Part shown: one piece after another, positions 15,236 through 22,056 of the stretch
Layout of the letters: every line of letters begins with the position of its first letter
Numbering within the stretch: position 1 is the stretch's first letter
Assembly: GCA_964638225.1 (NCBI GenBank)
Contig: CAZWYL010000011.1
Location: 1 to 22,056, forward strand
Source of the DNA: WJKK01 sp964638225
Lineage (GTDB): Bacteria > Patescibacteriota > WWE3 > UBA101185 > UBA10185
Length of the DNA: 22,056 nucleotides
Direction of reading: 5' to 3'
Notes under the pieces: generated by a model
Told to the model about the DNA's origin: nothing
Seen by the model: the letters and a program-made list of their open reading frames with translations, nothing else
Databases searched by the model: none
Position numbers and translations under genes: made by a program

Positions 15236-15302
15236 TTTAGGCCGGGGACAGAATAGCCGCGTAAGGACAAGCCGAACCCAGCTATTCTACCCCCGGCCCA
15301 AA
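15236..15302 (-). other. Long GC-rich hairpin between the LPETG-protein and sortase genes
   Basis: GGCCGGGG (15240-15247) and AGAATAGC (15250-15257) pair perfectly with GCTATTCT (15281-15288) and CCCCGGCC (15291-15298), separated by a 2x2 AC/AC mismatch. The loop is 23 nt and a few flanking T-A pairs extend the stem. Such a GC-rich stem is striking in this AT-rich spacer. With no T-run it may protect or process a shared mRNA, or end the upstream transcript. Confidence 0.6.
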
Positions 15303-15328
15303 TAGCAAACGCTATAATTAAGTAAGCT

Positions 15329-15943
15329 TTACTGTTTTCTGGATTTCTTAATAAGACTTCCAATAACTATAAGACCTAATCCTAAAGGTGCTATAGTAGA
15401 TGCAAAACCGGTCTCGGGAAGCTCGGTTATTTCTATATCTCCGTAACAAACTGTAGCAGTATCGGAACCTTCAAAGCTGTCATCATAACGAATCTCGGCC
15501 TTATTTACAACACATTTATCAAAGTTATCACGATCAAATTCTTTTTCATCTATTTTGGCATCTATATAAAAGGTCTCAGTATCACCGGGCTCAAATTCAT
15601 CCCAATATTCAGTAAGACCATCCCCTTCTACAAGTTCCATTTCTTCGGGAAGAAAGTCCTCCATTTTCATATTGCTTACTTCTACTTCACCTTTATTTTC
15701 TATTCTAACCCTAAACTCAATAACGTCTGCGACATTATCGTTGTCAAGAATAAGTTTATCTTCATAGTCTCCTTGATCCTTAACACGTACCTTCTTTTCA
15801 ATAAAGAAAGCCTTATTATAAATACAAACCTCACCGTCATATGTTAATTCACACACCTTGGCATGAACACTCCCACTTTTTACAGCTAAAAAAGCCAAAG
15901 CCATGGCAGAAATCATTAAGTTTTTTAATATTTTTTTATTCAT
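15329..15943 (-). CDS. Secreted LPETG-anchored surface protein with DUF11-like domain
   Basis: 204 residues from the ATG at 15943, which has GGGAGAGG 8 nt upstream; a longer frame from a GTG at 15961 merely translates that ribosome site. Signal peptide about 1-28 (NKKILKNLMISAMALAFLA, probable cut after VHA). A beta-rich acidic domain (about 65-165) contains ADVIEFRVRIENKGEVEVSNMKMEDFLPEEMELVEG, the pattern of DUF11/CARDB-like surface domains. A cell-wall sorting signal follows: LPETG at 175-179, a hydrophobic stretch (about 181-197) and a basic tail KKSRKQ. It has four cysteines outside the signal peptide (CELTYDGEVC, DKCVV, TVCYG), possibly oxidised by the thiol system encoded in this window. 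The adjacent downstream sortase is the likely partner. Its role on the surface is unknown. Confidence 0.88.
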   Translation of the reverse strand: MNKKILKNLMISAMALAFLAVKSGSVHAKVCELTYDGEVCIYNKAFFIEKKVRVKDQGDYEDKLILDNDNVADVIEFRVRIENKGEVEVSNMKMEDFLPEEMELVEGDGLTEYWDEFEPGDTETFYIDAKIDEKEFDRDNFDKCVVNKAEIRYDDSFEGSDTATVCYGDIEITELPETGFASTIAPLGLGLIVIGSLIKKSRKQ

Positions 15944-15971
15944 AATTATTACCTCTCCCACTAACTAGTAA

Positions 15972-16071
15972 NNNNNNNNNNNNNNNNNNNNNNNNNNNNN
16001 NNNNNNNNNNNNNNNNNNNNNNNNNNNNNNNNNNNNNNNNNNNNNNNNNNNNNNNNNNNNNNNNNNNNNNN
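15972..16071. other. Scaffold gap (100 N)
   Basis: Exactly 100 N; the real length is unknown. It separates the LPETG-protein gene from the promoter region upstream, so linkage of the two is probable but not proved. Between 16072 and 16178 I see no gene, only the 14-bp palindrome TCTTTATATAAAGA at 16131-16144. Confidence 0.99.
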
Positions 16072-16172
16072 TAATAGGAAAATTCTTCCTCTTGGCAGGA
16101 ATTAGATACAATCCCTTCACGAAAGTAAATTCTTTATATAAAGAAAATATGTACACGTGGGCAAGGAAGGGC

Positions 16173-16204
16173 AAAAGAAAGAGACACCTCTAAAGGTCTC
16201 TCTT
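16173..16204 (-). terminator. Attenuator-like terminator in the leader facing the LPETG-protein gene
   Basis: On the minus strand AAGAGAGACC pairs with GGTGTCTCTT (9 of 10, 6-nt loop; plus 16179-16204) and is followed by TCTTTTG. It lies only a few bases after the predicted start of promoter P2 and about 70 nt after that of P1. It therefore looks like a leader attenuator, or the end of a small RNA. Confidence 0.6.
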
Positions 16205-16217
16205 AACTGACAGGAAC

Positions 16218-16246
16218 ATTCTATCCTATAACTATTGATATGTCAA
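16218..16246 (-). promoter_or_regulatory. Promoter P2 (minus) with GTTATAGGA box
   Basis: TTGACA (16246-16241), 17-nt spacer, TAGAAT (16223-16218). The last nine spacer bases are GTTATAGGA, touching the -10. Start near 16211. It points toward the LPETG-protein gene across the gap. Confidence 0.65.
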
Positions 16247-16258
16247 GTGTTATAGGAT
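16223..16258. repeat. Perfect 10-bp inverted repeat ATCCTATAAC / GTTATAGGAT
   Basis: The arms are 16223-16232 and 16249-16258, with 16 nt between; a third copy of the right arm is at 16329-16338. It could be an operator for a dimeric regulator on DNA. In RNA started at P1 it would fold as a hairpin ahead of the terminator at 16173-16204. Confidence 0.75.
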
Positions 16259-16263
16259 TTGTA
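16235..16263 (+). promoter_or_regulatory. Weak promoter-like unit P3 (plus) with the same box
   Basis: TTGATA (16235-16240), eight bases, GTTATAGGA (16249-16257), then TTTGTA in the -10 place. The layout is identical to P2 and to the 16315-16343 promoter, but the -10 is poor. It may be a decayed promoter or only a binding site. Confidence 0.35.
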
Positions 16264-16277
16264 CTTGTCACTTTGGG

Positions 16278-16306
16278 ATTATAGAACAGCTTCAAATGTT
16301 TGTCAA
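16278..16306 (-). promoter_or_regulatory. Perfect consensus promoter P1 (minus)
   Basis: TTGACA (16306-16301), exactly 17 nt, TATAAT (16283-16278): a full match to the sigma-70-type consensus. The start near 16271 gives a leader that folds into two hairpins ending at about 16173. The box GTTATAGGA is not in this spacer. Confidence 0.75.
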
Positions 16307-16314
16307 GCTATAGG

Positions 16315-16343
16315 TTGCTATTTCCGGAGTTATAGGATATAAT
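16315..16343 (+). promoter_or_regulatory. Promoter of the secreted repeat protein, with GTTATAGGA box
   Basis: TTGCTA (16315-16320), eight bases, GTTATAGGA (16329-16337), TATAAT (16338-16343). Start near 16350, leader about 38 nt ending in a strong AAGGAG ribosome site (16377-16382) six bases before the ATG. Confidence 0.75.
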
Positions 16344-16388
16344 AGCAGCGTGTGATCGTTGAAAATTTAGTAACATAAGGAGAAAAAA

Positions 16389-17513
16389 ATGAAGAAGATG
16401 CGCGACGTCTTGTTCGTCACGGCCATGGCCGTAGTAGCATTAGCAGTGCTTCTGCTGGTCATTGGAGGTTCATTCGTCAACGCCGAAGAGGGCTGCAAGG
16501 TCCTCGAGATTATCTCCCCTATTGAGGGGGAGCTGGTCATGCAGGCCCGAGATCCGGGAGAACCGACGGCCTGTGTGCAAATCGTTCCCGATTTCTCGGG
16601 CGAACTCCAAATTCAGGGAGGTTGGGTCTTCACAGCCCCGGTCACCCTGAACGGGGAGGTCATCGAAACCCTCCGAGTTCCCGGCGAGGAGGCTCCGCAG
16701 ATTGCTCCGCTCTCGCGGAAGCTGTTTGCAAATGAGACCATTGAGGTCAGCTCTTCGAAGACGGAGAACGGATCGTCAGAAATTGGTCTCTGGGTCGGCT
16801 TCGTCGAAGAAGAACCCCAATGCGAGCAGATCGTACTCACCGAGTCCATCACAGACACGGTGAAGATACACTCCTTGACCAACACGGTTTCCGGTGCTTG
16901 CATAGAAATCACCTCGAAGAACCGAGGAACGCTGGAAATCACGAGCGGCTGGGCCTTCACAGCCCCGGTCACCTTGAATGCGGAGGTCATCGAGACGAAG
17001 GAAGTCGAGGGCGAGGAGGCTCCGCAGATTCTTCCGTTCTCGCGGAAGGTTCACGGAGGCTATTATTTCCTCGTTCAGGCCTCCCCTATGGAGGACAAGT
17101 CCTCCGAACTGGGGATCAATTTCAGTTTCAACGCTGAAGAGCCTGAGCCGGAAGTCTACCAGATCTTCATGCCCCTGATCCGAAAGGATCCCCCCACTTT
17201 GTGGGAGAAAAAGGCATTTTCAGGAGGTCTGGAGGCAATAACCACCTCCTGGACGGAGGTGATCGACGGGCAGAAGACTTGCCTGAGGATCACCTTTGCC
17301 TCGCAAGAGGAAACTGAACTTCTTCGGGGCTGGGCCTCCGAAAGTGCCCTCGAGGCGCGGCTCAATGGAAACCCCATCGAGCTGAGGACTCATCGGGTCC
17401 CCGGGGAAGAACTCCCGCAGATTAGGGAGAGAACCCTCCAGAACCCGCAAACCCTCGAAGTCTGCCTCGACGAGGGTACCAATCGCGAGATAGGAATCGT
17501 CCTATCTCAATAG
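16389..17513 (+). CDS. Secreted protein with three beta-rich repeats, GC-rich, unknown function
   Basis: 374 residues. A signal peptide (MKKMRDVLFVTAMAVVALAV onward, cut probably after VNA at 32) is followed by three related repeats of about 100 residues: 36-138, 145-246 and 272-374. The shared core is GW...F/E(T/S)AP..LN...IE...V.GEE.PQI...R. Repeats 1 and 2 each have two Cys 26 residues apart (36/62 and 145/171), likely disulfides; repeat 3 has Cys298/Cys359. Before repeat 3 is a linker EVYQIFMPLIRKDPP. There is no LPxTG motif and no C-terminal membrane anchor, so it is probably released or loosely held. Composition is far from its neighbours (16501-16560 counts 36 G+C of 60; Lys mostly AAG, Leu CTC/CTG). 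It has a strong AAGGAG ribosome site and a strong terminator, so high expression is plausible. I know no family for it. Confidence 0.88.
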   Translation: MKKMRDVLFVTAMAVVALAVLLLVIGGSFVNAEEGCKVLEIISPIEGELVMQARDPGEPTACVQIVPDFSGELQIQGGWVFTAPVTLNGEVIETLRVPGEEAPQIAPLSRKLFANETIEVSSSKTENGSSEIGLWVGFVEEEPQCEQIVLTESITDTVKIHSLTNTVSGACIEITSKNRGTLEITSGWAFTAPVTLNAEVIETKEVEGEEAPQILPFSRKVHGGYYFLVQASPMEDKSSELGINFSFNAEEPEPEVYQIFMPLIRKDPPTLWEKKAFSGGLEAITTSWTEVIDGQKTCLRITFASQEETELLRGWASESALEARLNGNPIELRTHRVPGEELPQIRERTLQNPQTLEVCLDEGTNREIGIVLSQ

Positions 17514-17531
17514 CGATCACACAAACGTGCT

Positions 17532-17607
17532 GAACCCACTTTAGTCCGAAGTTATTAGTAGCTGCATGTGCAGCAACTGATATGGATGAAAAGTGGGTTC
17601 TTTTTTT
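17532..17607 (+). terminator. Branched intrinsic terminator after the secreted repeat protein
   Basis: A perfect 11-bp outer stem GAACCCACTTT / AAAGTGGGTTC (17532-17542 with 17590-17600) is followed by seven T. The 47-nt loop holds its own hairpin: GCTGC/GCAGC around ATGT, with flanking AGTT/AACT. It is much more elaborate than the terminator at 7693. The rest of the 17514-17662 spacer holds no gene. Confidence 0.92.
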
Positions 17608-17662
17608 ACCCCAACCCAAACTTTCCTTTTTCAAAGTCAAAATGTTAAGATTTTAACTAGAT

Positions 17663-20600
17663 ATGAGTACCAAAAAACTGTCCAAAATTCTCCTAATATT
17701 CGCGCCCTTAGCCCTACTTCTCTTTATGCTAGGAAGGAACATCCTAAAACCAGGCTACATAATCCACACGGATGTAACTGAACCTCTTCAATTAGAAAAA
17801 ATCCATGAGAGATACCTATATACTTACAGTGACGACTGGGGCGAATCCTACGCGGAAACTGCACGCATACCCCTCTTCTATCTAATCAAGACCGCTCACG
17901 ACCTAACAGGTCTTCCCGATTCCTACTTTGTAAAAACCAAATTTATTGCATTAATAATCATCACCTACTCCGTATTTACCCTCTACACGTACAAATGGCT
18001 AAAGTTCATCCAAAAAGATAAAGAAAATAAAAGAAAAGTACTTATTCCAACAATAGCTGCATCACTTTTCTATCTCACGAACTTCTGGTTTACAGATAGA
18101 TTAATGCATTTCTACTTGTTCTTTGCTTCCTGCACCATACCCATAACCTTTTATTATCTTTACACCTATCTGTTTTCAAAAGAAAATAAACCAAGAAAAT
18201 TAATTCCTCTCGCACTGCTCCTTGGGATTTTCAGCGCTACCCCCCATACAGTCCTTTTTCAAGCACTTATCGGGACCATATTAACCGGAGTATTCTTAAT
18301 TACACAAAAAGAATATCGGCTTAAAAAAATGCTCTATCTAGGTCTATTTGCTTTAGGATACCTGCTCATAAATTCCTACTGGTTATTCCCGGTTCTTGTT
18401 ACTAAAGCGGCCCCGGATAAAATGCTAAGCACAACCATTGTAGATTTTTTGTCCCAAGAATCCTCCTTAATAAACTCCATAAGGCTAATGGGTTATTGGA
18501 TGACACCTTACGGAAGCTACTTTCTAGAAGATGCCCGCATCCAACCAATTCAGTACGTACTAGCTTTTGTTCCCATAATAACAACCTTATCCGTGACCAG
18601 CTACCTGGTAGTTAAGAAAAAAACCGCATTGGCACTCATTTTACTGTTTATGGCCCTGGGAGGTATTTTCTTGTCATCTCAGACAGTACTTTCAAAACCA
18701 TTTTATGAATATCTCATGTTCGAATCCCCAATAAGTTTTGTCGGGTGGATTTTTAGGGAGCTTGATAAATTTGGAATAATAATTGCTTTTGCCTACGCGC
18801 TCTCTTTTGGAGTTTTCTTCACCCTTGTAGATAAAAGATTGAAAATTCTAGTTGCTCCCCTCTTTATCTTGTTAATAACCTCTAATCTATATTTCTACAA
18901 TAAAACCATAGAAAATCAATTCACTCCGCAAAAAGTTCCGAGTGAATTTTTTCACGTTATTGATTTATTGAAAAAGGATCCTGAACTCGCCAATGCTATC
19001 TGGTATCCGGGAAATCCGAGTCCTGCCTGGTCTGAAACTACTTCTGTAAGCTACTTTCTAACTAATTTTTCATCTCCCAAACCCACAATAACAACTAACT
19101 CAAAAATAATTAATTATCTTGATTACATCGGTAGTTACGAAAATACCTACCAAATTGATGCTGCAAAAGCTCTAGACCTGATTGGGGCTAAATATCTCAT
19201 ACTAAGGAAAGATCATGGCATCTTCCAAAAAGAACTTCACCAAGAACATGCTTTAGATATGCAGCAAGATTTGGAAAAGGTGTGGAATGGAAATTATCTT
19301 GTGGTTTACAAAAATCTAGCTTTTTCCGGCCTTATTAAAGACCACGCCAACAGAATAATCACCAATCAAGGCTATGAAATCCTAAAAGATTTGGAAGACC
19401 TTCAAATAGATACAAGTAAAAGCTACTTAGAATACACCGATAAGGCAAACTCACAAAAGATAGAAAGCAACATAAAAACCTACTACTACTTCCCTGATGA
19501 CCAGTATCATGACTTAGCAATAAACGAGTTCAAGGAAAAATTCATATTCCCAGCCGAGAAAAGCAATCACGTCTACACCGGTAAAACCGATAAATGGAGA
19601 AAATCATCCGTAGAAAATTTAACTCACGCAGAATCCAGCTATTTTCTTGGATTTTATGGGATAAGTTTGTCGCAATTTGACTATGAAATGGGGGTGCTAT
19701 CCGCGGATGAGGGCGTTTTAAAGGAAGACAGAAACTTACCCCCACGCGAAGTATATTTCCCCACTTTCATACAAGACACGCGAGGCCGATTTGAAAACAG
19801 GAATCTTTCATTCATAGGAGACGTAGACCTTTTCACCTATCCTTGGACTTCTATAATTAGTGAAACTTTTGCCCTAAATGATGTAAAAGCTCTACAGGTA
19901 GAGGCAGAAGTAGTCGTTGATAAAGCACAGGAACCTCACCTCAAATTATTTTTTCAAGATGAAGAACATAACCAACAAAGTATTAAATATTTATTTCCTG
20001 ACTACAGAGGGAAAGTTAATGACATAATAAAAGTTAATGATAATGTTAGTTACGTAAAAATCGGACTCTGGTTTAGACCTCTCCCGATGCATCAAGACCA
20101 AATTTTAGTTAAAAACCTATACATAAAAGACAGGAGCAACAATTACAAAAATCTGGAATTCAGTTTTGCTGAAAAAACCAACTGCTACGGGAACTGCTCA
20201 ATTTACGCGAGAGTACTTGAAAGTGCTTCCGGGGGAAATATGACCCTAGTTATAAATAATACTGAATTTGAAATAGAAACCCTTATAGACCAGAGAGAAA
20301 GGCCCCAAAGATATAATTGGCTGGAAGTGGGAAAAATTTACTTAGATCAAAATCAAGAAAAATCTGAAATCCGTGTCATTAATAAAAAAGGTTTCAATTC
20401 TATAAACGCTCTCGTTCTTGTAAACGAAGATGAGAAGAGAGCAATGGAAGAAAAAATTGCCTCCTATAAAAGTTCAGCTAACAACTTAAAAATAGTTCCT
20501 CCCGAAGATAGGGAGGAAACTGAAGATAGAGAAAAAACCGGCTCTGCAACTCCCATAAAAGTAAATAAACTAAACCCCACAAAATATGAAATATCACCCT

Positions 20601-20881
20601 TCCTCAAACCTACTATTATTTCACTAGCCGTCCCGCACGGAGAAAGTTGGAAAATAACTGAAATGCCTGAGCAAAAAACTATTTTAATTAACGGGCTTCT
20701 TCCAGGGTGGGAAGTAAAATCTAAAGAAAACACTTATACTATAGAATTTACACCTCAAAAAACCTTTTATATCGGGTCAATAATTTCAGGTGCTACTTTT
20801 ATGATTGGCTTGGGTGCGATCGTCTACTTAGAGCTAAAAAACCGCGAAGTGTCTGAACGAATATCCAGCTCCCACGGGTAA
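17663..20881 (+). CDS. Very large polytopic membrane protein, GT-C glycosyltransferase-like
   Basis: 1072 residues. Residues 1-405 contain about 10-12 membrane segments. The first is followed by an extracytoplasmic loop with acidic residues (PGYIIHTDVTEPLQLEKIHERYLY and SDDWGESYAETARIPLFYLI), the layout of GT-C glycosyltransferases of the PTPS-related/AftD-like sort. Residues about 406-1035 form a large exported part with mixed alpha/beta and beta-sandwich-like stretches, including a close cysteine pair (TNCYGNCSIY). A last membrane segment (about 1042-1060) precedes a short cytoplasmic tail. The likely role is transfer of sugars from a lipid carrier to a surface polymer. This rests on architecture and on the neighbouring GT4 gene, not on a clear catalytic motif. 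YfhO-like membrane proteins are an alternative. No ribosome site is visible before the ATG. Its 3' end overlaps the convergent GT4 gene by 58 bp. Confidence 0.75.
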   Translation: MSTKKLSKILLIFAPLALLLFMLGRNILKPGYIIHTDVTEPLQLEKIHERYLYTYSDDWGESYAETARIPLFYLIKTAHDLTGLPDSYFVKTKFIALIIITYSVFTLYTYKWLKFIQKDKENKRKVLIPTIAASLFYLTNFWFTDRLMHFYLFFASCTIPITFYYLYTYLFSKENKPRKLIPLALLLGIFSATPHTVLFQALIGTILTGVFLITQKEYRLKKMLYLGLFALGYLLINSYWLFPVLVTKAAPDKMLSTTIVDFLSQESSLINSIRLMGYWMTPYGSYFLEDARIQPIQYVLAFVPIITTLSVTSYLVVKKKTALALILLFMALGGIFLSSQTVLSKPFYEYLMFESPISFVGWIFRELDKFGIIIAFAYALSFGVFFTLVDKRLKILVAPLFILLITSNLYFYNKTIENQFTPQKVPSEFFHVIDLLKKDPELANAIWYPGNPSPAWSETTSVSYFLTNFSSPKPTITTNSKIINYLDYIGSYENTYQIDAAKALDLIGAKYLILRKDHGIFQKELHQEHALDMQQDLEKVWNGNYLVVYKNLAFSGLIKDHANRIITNQGYEILKDLEDLQIDTSKSYLEYTDKANSQKIESNIKTYYYFPDDQYHDLAINEFKEKFIFPAEKSNHVYTGKTDKWRKSSVENLTHAESSYFLGFYGISLSQFDYEMGVLSADEGVLKEDRNLPPREVYFPTFIQDTRGRFENRNLSFIGDVDLFTYPWTSIISETFALNDVKALQVEAEVVVDKAQEPHLKLFFQDEEHNQQSIKYLFPDYRGKVNDIIKVNDNVSYVKIGLWFRPLPMHQDQILVKNLYIKDRSNNYKNLEFSFAEKTNCYGNCSIYARVLESASGGNMTLVINNTEFEIETLIDQRERPQRYNWLEVGKIYLDQNQEKSEIRVINKKGFNSINALVLVNEDEKRAMEEKIASYKSSANNLKIVPPEDREETEDREKTGSATPIKVNKLNPTKYEISPFLKPTIISLAVPHGESWKITEMPEQKTILINGLLPGWEVKSKENTYTIEFTPQKTFYIGSIISGATFMIGLGAIVYLELKNREVSERISSSHG

Positions 20882-22032
20882 ATACGTTTAGAAATTAATT
20901 CTTTATTTCCTGCCACAAAAGAGATAAGTTGAGAATATACTGCTGCTGACCGGTCCCAAGAAAAAACTTCAGCCCATTTTTCAGCATTTTCACCCAATTC
21001 TTCTCGAAGTTCTTCATTCTCAATCAACTTAACTATCTTCCGGATGAAGTCATCAATATCAACGGCCAACAAACCTGTTTTTTCATCAACAACAGAATCC
21101 CGCACACCGCCAACATCAAAACCCACCGTTGGGGTTCCACAAGTTCCTGCTTCAATGATAGTCATGCCCCATCCCTCTTTTATTGAGGGGAGCAAATGAA
21201 TCCAAGCTTCTTTAAAATATTCCCACTTCTGCTTCTCAGATACAAAACCCTTAAAAAGGACACTTTTCTCCATGTTAAATTTCTTGGCTAAGTTTTTCAG
21301 CTCATCTGTATAATTGCCACTTCCACAAATAAAAAACTTAGCTCGAGGATAGTCTTTTAAGACCTCTCTTAAAGCTATGATACCTAATTCAATCCTTTTA
21401 TAAGACTTAATACGCCCCAGATACAGCAGCAGAGGATAAGGCGATTTTTCAACCTTTGTTTTAAGTTTTCTCGAAATATAAGGATAAGAAATAAAAACCC
21501 GCCGTTCATTAAAACCAAGTGCTACAACTTCCTCTATGCTGGAGGGAGAAGTTGTTACAACAGGAACCCCAAAGTAAACTAGGGGCATTAAGTACTTCTC
21601 AATTAAAAATCCTATCAGAGCTACGGGGAAAAAGAGCTCTTTAAACCATTGCTTGCCGTGAACGTGGTGTAGAACTAAAATTTTAGGCTTTAGTGAAAAA
21701 AGAGGGGTAAAGAAAGGAACACCATTTTCTACATCTAAAATAACATCCATATCCCTTCTAAAAAATATCAGATAGTACAAAAATCCGTATAAATAAACCG
21801 TAAATCGTCCTCCCCTTCTAATTATGCGAATATTATCAATTATATCTTCATCATCAAGACCCTGGGGTTGACTGGTGAAAAAAAATACATTATCTTTTTT
21901 TGCCAATCTTTTAGCAATATTGTGAATATAAACTTCTGCTCCACCCATTTCCGGGTGCTTAACATCCCGCCAATTATAAATTAGGATGTTTTTTCTACCT
22001 TCCGATGTAGACAGTTGAGGAATGTTCAGCAA
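20824..22032 (-). CDS. GT4-family (GT-B fold) glycosyltransferase
   Basis: 402 residues from a TTG at 22032 with AAGGAG about 10 nt upstream. The frame stays open to the window edge, so a start further out is possible. A cytosolic, nucleotide-sugar-dependent retaining glycosyltransferase is expected: N-terminal acceptor domain with HPEMGGAEVYIHNIAKRLAKK (about 25-45), hinge, and donor domain beginning LLYLGRIKSYKRIELGI (about 203-219) with the E-x7-E motif region PSIKEGWGMTIIEAGTCGTPTVGFD (about 286-310) and GGVRDSV. No membrane anchor is evident. A part in building a lipid-linked surface glycan, together with the membrane proteins in this window, fits but is inferred. The last 19 codons overlap the opposite-strand large membrane-protein gene. 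Confidence 0.93.
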   Translation of the reverse strand: MLNIPQLSTSEGRKNILIYNWRDVKHPEMGGAEVYIHNIAKRLAKKDNVFFFTSQPQGLDDEDIIDNIRIIRRGGRFTVYLYGFLYYLIFFRRDMDVILDVENGVPFFTPLFSLKPKILVLHHVHGKQWFKELFFPVALIGFLIEKYLMPLVYFGVPVVTTSPSSIEEVVALGFNERRVFISYPYISRKLKTKVEKSPYPLLLYLGRIKSYKRIELGIIALREVLKDYPRAKFFICGSGNYTDELKNLAKKFNMEKSVLFKGFVSEKQKWEYFKEAWIHLLPSIKEGWGMTIIEAGTCGTPTVGFDVGGVRDSVVDEKTGLLAVDIDDFIRKIVKLIENEELREELGENAEKWAEVFSWDRSAAVYSQLISFVAGNKELISKRIYPWELDIRSDTSRFFSSK

Positions 22033-22056
22033 ACGTTTCCATCTCCTTTTAATATC

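Noticed and set aside
15965..16174. Minus-strand reading frame running into the N gap
   Set aside because: It starts at TTG without a ribosome site, about half of it is unknown sequence, and it overlaps the promoter/attenuator leader. The readable part has no domain signature.
16223..16338. CRISPR-like array from repeated GTTATAGGA boxes
   Set aside because: The repeats are only 9-10 bases, spacing is irregular, one copy is inverted, and no cas gene is present. The fixed position before -10 elements explains them better.
16613..17450. Several long antisense and alternate frames within the secreted repeat-protein gene
   Set aside because: High GC reduces stop codons by chance. Only the 16389-17513 frame has a signal peptide, repeats, a ribosome site and a terminator.
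888..20881. Alternative genetic code (UGA as glycine, as in some CPR lineages)
   Set aside because: comEA ends at TGA at its natural C-terminus and the long genes contain no in-frame TGA, so code 11 fits.

Overview
The window looks like a chromosomal scaffold piece from an AT-rich, small-genome bacterium, most plausibly a member of the Candidate Phyla Radiation (Patescibacteria; Katanobacteria/WWE3- or Microgenomates-like, though the phylum cannot be fixed from sequence alone). The reasons are the mix of a DNA-uptake gene set, an O-antigen-ligase/TPR protein, sortase with an LPxTG substrate, a thioredoxin-CcdA fusion, short spacers and standard code 11 (TGA is used as a stop). Two runs of exactly 100 N (5268-5367 and 15972-16071) are scaffold gaps.

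Layout. 1-4971 (minus): a competence cluster in the order dprA, comM, an ArsR-type regulator, comEA, comEC (comEC runs off the left edge). 5049-7650 (plus): a MerR-like regulator cut by a gap, then a Wzy/WaaL-type membrane protein with TPRs and a strong terminator. 7786-9340 (plus): a two-gene thiol-relay operon (cytosolic thioredoxin plus an exported thioredoxin fused to a CcdA-like channel). 9460-9536 (minus): tRNA-Ala(GGC). 9730-14377 (minus): a GC-rich small membrane protein with a long leader, obg, a LysM/M23 peptidase and rho. 14487-15943 (minus): a sortase and its probable LPETG substrate, each followed by a large hairpin. 15944-16388: scaffold gap plus a promoter-dense regulatory region. 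16389-17513 (plus): a GC-rich secreted three-repeat protein ending at an elaborate terminator. 17663-20881 (plus): a 1072-residue polytopic membrane protein. 20824-22032 (minus): a GT4 glycosyltransferase overlapping it tail to tail.

How it fits together. Much of the window serves the cell surface: polysaccharide assembly (ligase-like protein, GT-C-like protein, GT4), wall remodelling (M23), protein anchoring (sortase and LPETG protein), disulfide handling outside the membrane, and DNA uptake. The least expected signal is at 16218-16343. Three promoter-like units with the same internal design (-35, 8 nt, the box GTTATAGGA, then the -10) face both ways between the gene for the sortase substrate and the gene for the GC-rich secreted protein. 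The 10-mer TATAGGATAT recurs inside the promoter of the other GC-rich gene, about 6 kb away. This suggests, without proving, a shared control circuit for surface proteins.
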